This document shows positions 61,252-64,000 of a stretch of DNA of 64,000 bases, piece by piece; the first letter of the stretch is position 1, and every line of letters starts with the position of its first letter. Position numbers and translations under genes: made by a program. The notes under the pieces are model-generated. The model searched no databases. It saw nothing but the letters and a program-made list of their open reading frames with translations, and was not told the origin of the DNA. Source of the DNA: an uncultured Dorea sp. (GTDB lineage Bacteria > Bacillota > Clostridia > Lachnospirales > Lachnospiraceae); assembly GCA_910586965.1 (NCBI GenBank), contig CAJUMF010000018.1, forward strand, positions 1-64,000, in the 5' to 3' direction.

Positions 61252-62049
61252 TCATGCCGCCTTCGTCTTCGTCCTCTTCAACCCATTCAGCGCCTTCACA
61301 TACACATCCTCCGTCATCTCATCCAAACTCCGGACACCGTAGCGCCCAAGCACCGCCTCCATCAGAACCCCCGTGCGTTCAAGCTCCTTCTCAAGTGCTA
61401 TCCTTTGGACATCCGTAAGCCTGCGGACGCCCGCTTTTTCATTAACACCACTGCTTTTAGACGGCCGCATATCTGCCCCTGCCTTTCCTTCTTTCTCTTT
61501 CTCCTTATCCTTCCCCTGCCGACGCATCTTTCCCATCTCAAACACAGCCGTTCCCTTACTGTTGACAATCACAAGGGATACAATCTCACGCTGCTCATTA
61601 TAGGCGATGGACTGCACAGAAAAACGGTCAGATGTCACAAACCGCTCCCCTTTCTTCTGGATGCTAACGGTTCCCGCCGGAATCCAGATAAACGGCGCGC
61701 TGTAAAGCTCCCTTCCCAGCCCCCAGTTAAAGCAGGCCCGCTTAAAGGAATCCGACGCCTGCCCCTTTTCCTTCTCCGAATAGCTGACCGTCCCCACATC
61801 CTGTTTTGCAATCCACTGCCCCTTTTCATTGATCACCGATACCCGGCACTCAATCTCATCCGCTCTGGGCAGGCGGACAAATGCATTGCTACTGTCTCTG
61901 CCCCTGTTTTTTTCCATTTCTTCCATACCATCCACTCTCTCTGTTTCATTTGCCGCTGCCAGAATCTCTTCCGTCTCTCTGCCATTCCCGTTCCGGATGC
62001 TCCCTGCTTTCTTTGCCAGTTCTTCTTTCATACCATGCTTTTCCAACAT
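61252..62049 (-). CDS. Rad52-like single-strand annealing protein, divergent N-terminus
   Basis: 265 residues. KGQASDSFKRACFNWGLGR (95-113) is the family signature of phage/ICE Rad52-type annealing proteins (DdrA-like). The N-terminal half is charged, low-complexity and unlike typical members, which start with a longer annealing domain; it may be truncated or rewritten. The middle linker (about 175-210) is rich in K and E. AAAGGAC precedes the ATG. A terminator hairpin lies upstream, between it and the YqaJ remnant. It would act with a YqaJ exonuclease in recombination, but that partner is broken here. Confidence 0.65.
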   Translation of the reverse strand: MLEKHGMKEELAKKAGSIRNGNGRETEEILAAANETERVDGMEEMEKNRGRDSSNAFVRLPRADEIECRVSVINEKGQWIAKQDVGTVSYSEKEKGQASDSFKRACFNWGLGRELYSAPFIWIPAGTVSIQKKGERFVTSDRFSVQSIAYNEQREIVSLVIVNSKGTAVFEMGKMRRQGKDKEKEKEGKAGADMRPSKSSGVNEKAGVRRLTDVQRIALEKELERTGVLMEAVLGRYGVRSLDEMTEDVYVKALNGLKRTKTKAA

Positions 62050-62063
62050 AACCTGTCCTTTCC

Positions 62064-62095
62064 GGCATAAAAACAGGAGGCAAAACCGCCTCCCA
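62064..62095 (-). terminator. Intrinsic terminator between YqaJ remnant and Rad52-like gene
   Basis: On the minus strand GGAGGC, loop GGTTTT and GCCTCC form a 6-bp stem followed by TGTTTTTATG. It ends the leftward transcript from the YqaJ remnant. Confidence 0.7.
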
Positions 62096-62213
62096 TTCTT
62101 ATAGCCACTATTATTTCAGACACTTGTAAATTTTTCTTCTACTGCCCTCACTTTTTCTGCTTTTCCATCAATTATCCTGTCCACGCTGCCCGAAAAAATT
62201 TCAAACTTTTCCC

Positions 62214-62610
62214 TCAAGCTGCCTTCACCACAAACCTCCGGTACTCCGACACCTTCCGGTACTCCTCATAAATCTCCGGCCGCTCCTCCTTAAGCCGCTT
62301 TTCATCCAGCCTCTGGCTGCTCACCGGTTTCCATGAGACACGGTACTGGTCATTTTCCGCAAGCTCCGCCTCCCCCCATGAAAAGTTTCAGCTCCTGCTC
62401 GATCTGCCGTTTCTCCATCCCCATGCTCTCAATCAGCTCCAAAAGCTCCTGCCTCCGGCTTAACTTTCCGTCAAATCCCGTAAGCGCCACCGTCTCTGCC
62501 CTGGACTTCCGGAAATACTCTGCAATCACGCTGTCCGCAAGCTCCGAGCCGTCCGGCTTGGGCAGCACTCCCTTCAGCACATGGTTCTCCCAGAAAATGC
62601 AAAAAGGTTG
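62214..62610 (-). pseudogene. YqaJ-type recombinase/exonuclease remnant
   Basis: FWENHVLKGVLPKPDGSE and the helix ELLELIESMGMEKRQIEQE match the C-terminal third of YqaJ viral recombinases. The frame is broken at a run of Gs (62373-62378); the next frame continues with ELAENDQYRVSWKPVSS and RLDEKRLKEERPEIYEEY, then stops at 62214. The exonuclease core is missing: the remnant abuts the integrase end directly. So it is truncated and frameshifted. Confidence 0.75.
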
Positions 62611-62611
62611 A

Positions 62612-63511
62612 CTAGGTGAAAAGGGGGGCACCACTGGAATCTGTTTTGGTAAATTGTTGTTGTGGATTGTATACGGTATCTGCAAATAAGCTAACACCTA
62701 AATCTTTTAAATACCCCTCTGTTACACTTATATTGCTATGCCCGAAAACTTGACATAGAGTATATACATCTTTTGTTTTTCATAAAAGTTCTTAGCAAAT
62801 GTGTGTCTAAATAAATGAATACTTGTCTTTTCTACACCATGCGCCCTATTATAATTTGCAACATTACATTGCATAGTATGATTAGCCATTCTTGTATTAT
62901 CACCTTTACAGAATAAATAATCATCAGCCGACAAGCGGAACAACTGAATATACTTCTTTAAAATCTTTATCACATCATCATTTAAGCTTAAAGCTAAGCC
63001 TTGATTATTCTTTATTGTATCAACATACACAACATTATTTTTAAAATCTATGTCCTTAACAAGAATATCAAGACTGGAAGAAAGACGAAGCCCTGTTGAT
63101 ATTAGCAGGTTAATATATACCCATGTCTGATACTGAACCTCTGAACAATTACGGTCAGGCTTTTCTAATAATGTCTTTAATTCTTCATCAGTATAACACC
63201 GCTTAACTTTTTTCTGATATTTTGGTATCTTTACAGGAAAAACGTCAGTGTATTCATTTTCTTATAACCAATAGATGAACGCCCGAACACTTCTGCATCT
63301 TTCTATCATCTTCCTGTAAATCTTCCACCCACCACTGGTAGTGGTCTTTATTGATTAGACTGGTTGTAAAATCCCACATATCATTGCTATCAATAAAATT
63401 CCTAATATGCATATCATAGGTTTTCAATGTGCTTTCAGCCGTATTCTCTGTACGCTTGTCTTGATAAAACTCTTCTAATGCGTCTTTTGTTTTAATGTTT
63501 TCATTAACCAT
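62612..63511 (-). pseudogene. Tyrosine integrase with two frame breaks
   Basis: An N-terminal SAM-like core-binding segment (from ATG 63511: VNENIKTKDALEEFYQDKR) runs to a frame break near 63250. The catalytic part resumes (PKYQKKVKRCYTDEELKTL, INLLISTGLRLSS) and carries HLFRHTFAKNF, then a second break near 62765 shifts to VYTLCQVFGHSNISVTEGY, where the family's HxxR...GH...Y tail is found, ending at 62612. It lies just before the tRNA-Leu gene, the expected integration site. The element can no longer be excised by it. Confidence 0.75.
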
Positions 63512-63660
63512 TATAGCCCTTCTTCTTATCATATTTGTGCGTCTTTTCTTTGTGAAATCTAACGCACAAGACTATTTTTAAACGAAGTGCCAAAACCGAC
63601 AACCCCAAAAACAAAAAAATAACTGCAAACCTTGATTTTTCAAGACTTACAGTTATTTGA

Positions 63661-63744
63661 TGCGGAAGATGGGACTTGAACCCACACAGCCCGAAAGCTA
63701 CAAGATCCTTAGTCTTGCTCGTCTGCCAGTTCCGACACTTCCGC
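63661..63744 (-). tRNA. tRNA-Leu, anticodon AAG
   Basis: An 84-nt cloverleaf with a long variable arm. Acceptor GCGGAAG pairs with CTTCCGC; anticodon stem CAAGA/TCTTG encloses CTAAGGA with anticodon AAG (reads CUU). T-loop GGTTCAAGTCC. The 3' CCA is not encoded. Its 3' end faces the integrase pseudogene and is the likely attachment site. Confidence 0.95.
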
Positions 63745-63771
63745 ATTGACTTCTTAAGCCGTCCGAAGAAT

Positions 63772-63800
63772 ATATTAATATATAAGTCAAAAAATGTCAA
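63772..63800 (-). promoter_or_regulatory. Strong promoter of tRNA-Leu
   Basis: Minus strand TTGACA (63800-63795), 17 bp, TAATAT (63777-63772), about 28 bases before the tRNA 5' end. Near-consensus. Confidence 0.8.
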
Positions 63801-63823
63801 TAATAATTTTCAATTTTTTCAAT

Positions 63824-64000
63824 TTATTTTTTTCGACAAGCCTTATATCGCTTTCTATCCATCTTTTTCTCTTTAAGTACATGTTCTTTTATATACCGGA
63901 AAGTCTTCTCTTCGCCATCTCTTGCAAGCATTTTCAAAAGAACATGCAGCAGCGCTGCTGTATCCGGATGAATCATCTTTCCCAGCTTCCCGGCACCATT
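63824..64000 (-). CDS. Partial gene, C-terminal 58 residues, unrecognised
   Basis: The frame is open from the window end to TAA (63826-63824). Readable parts: KLGKMIHPDTAALLHVLLKML and a basic tail (MDRKRYKACRKK). The start lies beyond the window. No family recognised from this much. The promoter for the tRNA follows, so this gene ends before it. Confidence 0.5.
   Translation of the reverse strand, partial: NGAGKLGKMIHPDTAALLHVLLKMLARDGEEKTFRYIKEHVLKEKKMDRKRYKACRKK

Overview
The window looks like a chromosomal segment of a spore-forming member of the Firmicutes, most likely a gut Lachnospiraceae (Clostridia). Supporting signs are spoIVA, Gram-positive AGGAGG-type ribosome binding sites, moderate GC, the rpoD-dnaG-dgt order, a lantibiotic-immunity type ABC transporter, yolD next to a Y-family polymerase, and single-domain regulators typical of that family. 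The species cannot be fixed from the sequence alone.

Layout. 0-2.1 kb: a leftward pair, a coiled-coil protein and a McrB-like AAA+ protein whose frame stops right after the Walker A region. 2.2-8.7 kb: gtrA-like, spoIVA, then gpsA-plsY-der and a radical-SAM PDZ (DUF512) protein, all leftward. 8.8-11.5 kb: convergent PRPP synthetase and a membrane-anchored polysaccharide deacetylase with wall-binding repeats. 11.7-18.8 kb: a biosynthetic run leuB-ilvD-ilvB-serC-serA (branched-chain amino acids and serine), with a 130-nt palindromic element between leuB and ilvD. 19.0-26.0 kb: a tautomerase and a proline-racemase-family enzyme, then purine/deoxyribonucleoside salvage (deoD, deoC, deoB, guanine deaminase) with a YczE-like and a YgjV-like membrane protein and a broken Crp-type regulator. 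26.1-31.7 kb: glycogen phosphorylase, yajC, tgt and an L,D-transpeptidase. 31.9-37.5 kb, rightward: aroC, then an XRE-cupin regulator with a polyamine ABC transporter in which the second permease and the binding protein are fused. 37.8-42.5 kb: a two-component system divergent from a LanFEG/CprABC-like antimicrobial-peptide transporter, with four 11-bp tandem repeats upstream of the transporter. 42.6-53.96 kb, leftward: a hybrid histidine kinase, then a conserved housekeeping block (ThrRS-like/uridine-kinase fusion, NIF3, trmK, rpoD, dnaG, dgt, two-domain PPK2). 54.1-58.8 kb: two MATE exporters flanking yolD and a Y-family polymerase.

58.9-63.7 kb is a decayed integrated element ending at a tRNA-Leu gene. 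It holds a frameshifted tyrosine integrase, a truncated and frameshifted YqaJ recombinase, a Rad52-like annealing protein, a RelA/SpoT-fold synthetase overlapping a small partner gene, an apparent antitoxin-toxin chimera, and the 5' end of a group II intron sitting inside a small gene. The last bases hold the 3' end of an unrecognised gene and a strong promoter for the tRNA.

Candidates most worth a second look: the coiled-coil/McrB pair at the left edge; the RelA/SpoT-like pair near 60.5 kb; the 11-bp repeat array controlling the peptide-resistance transporter; the potential ribosome-site-masking hairpin in front of spoIVA; and the palindromic element between leuB and ilvD. No CRISPR array, rRNA, T-box or riboswitch was recognised.
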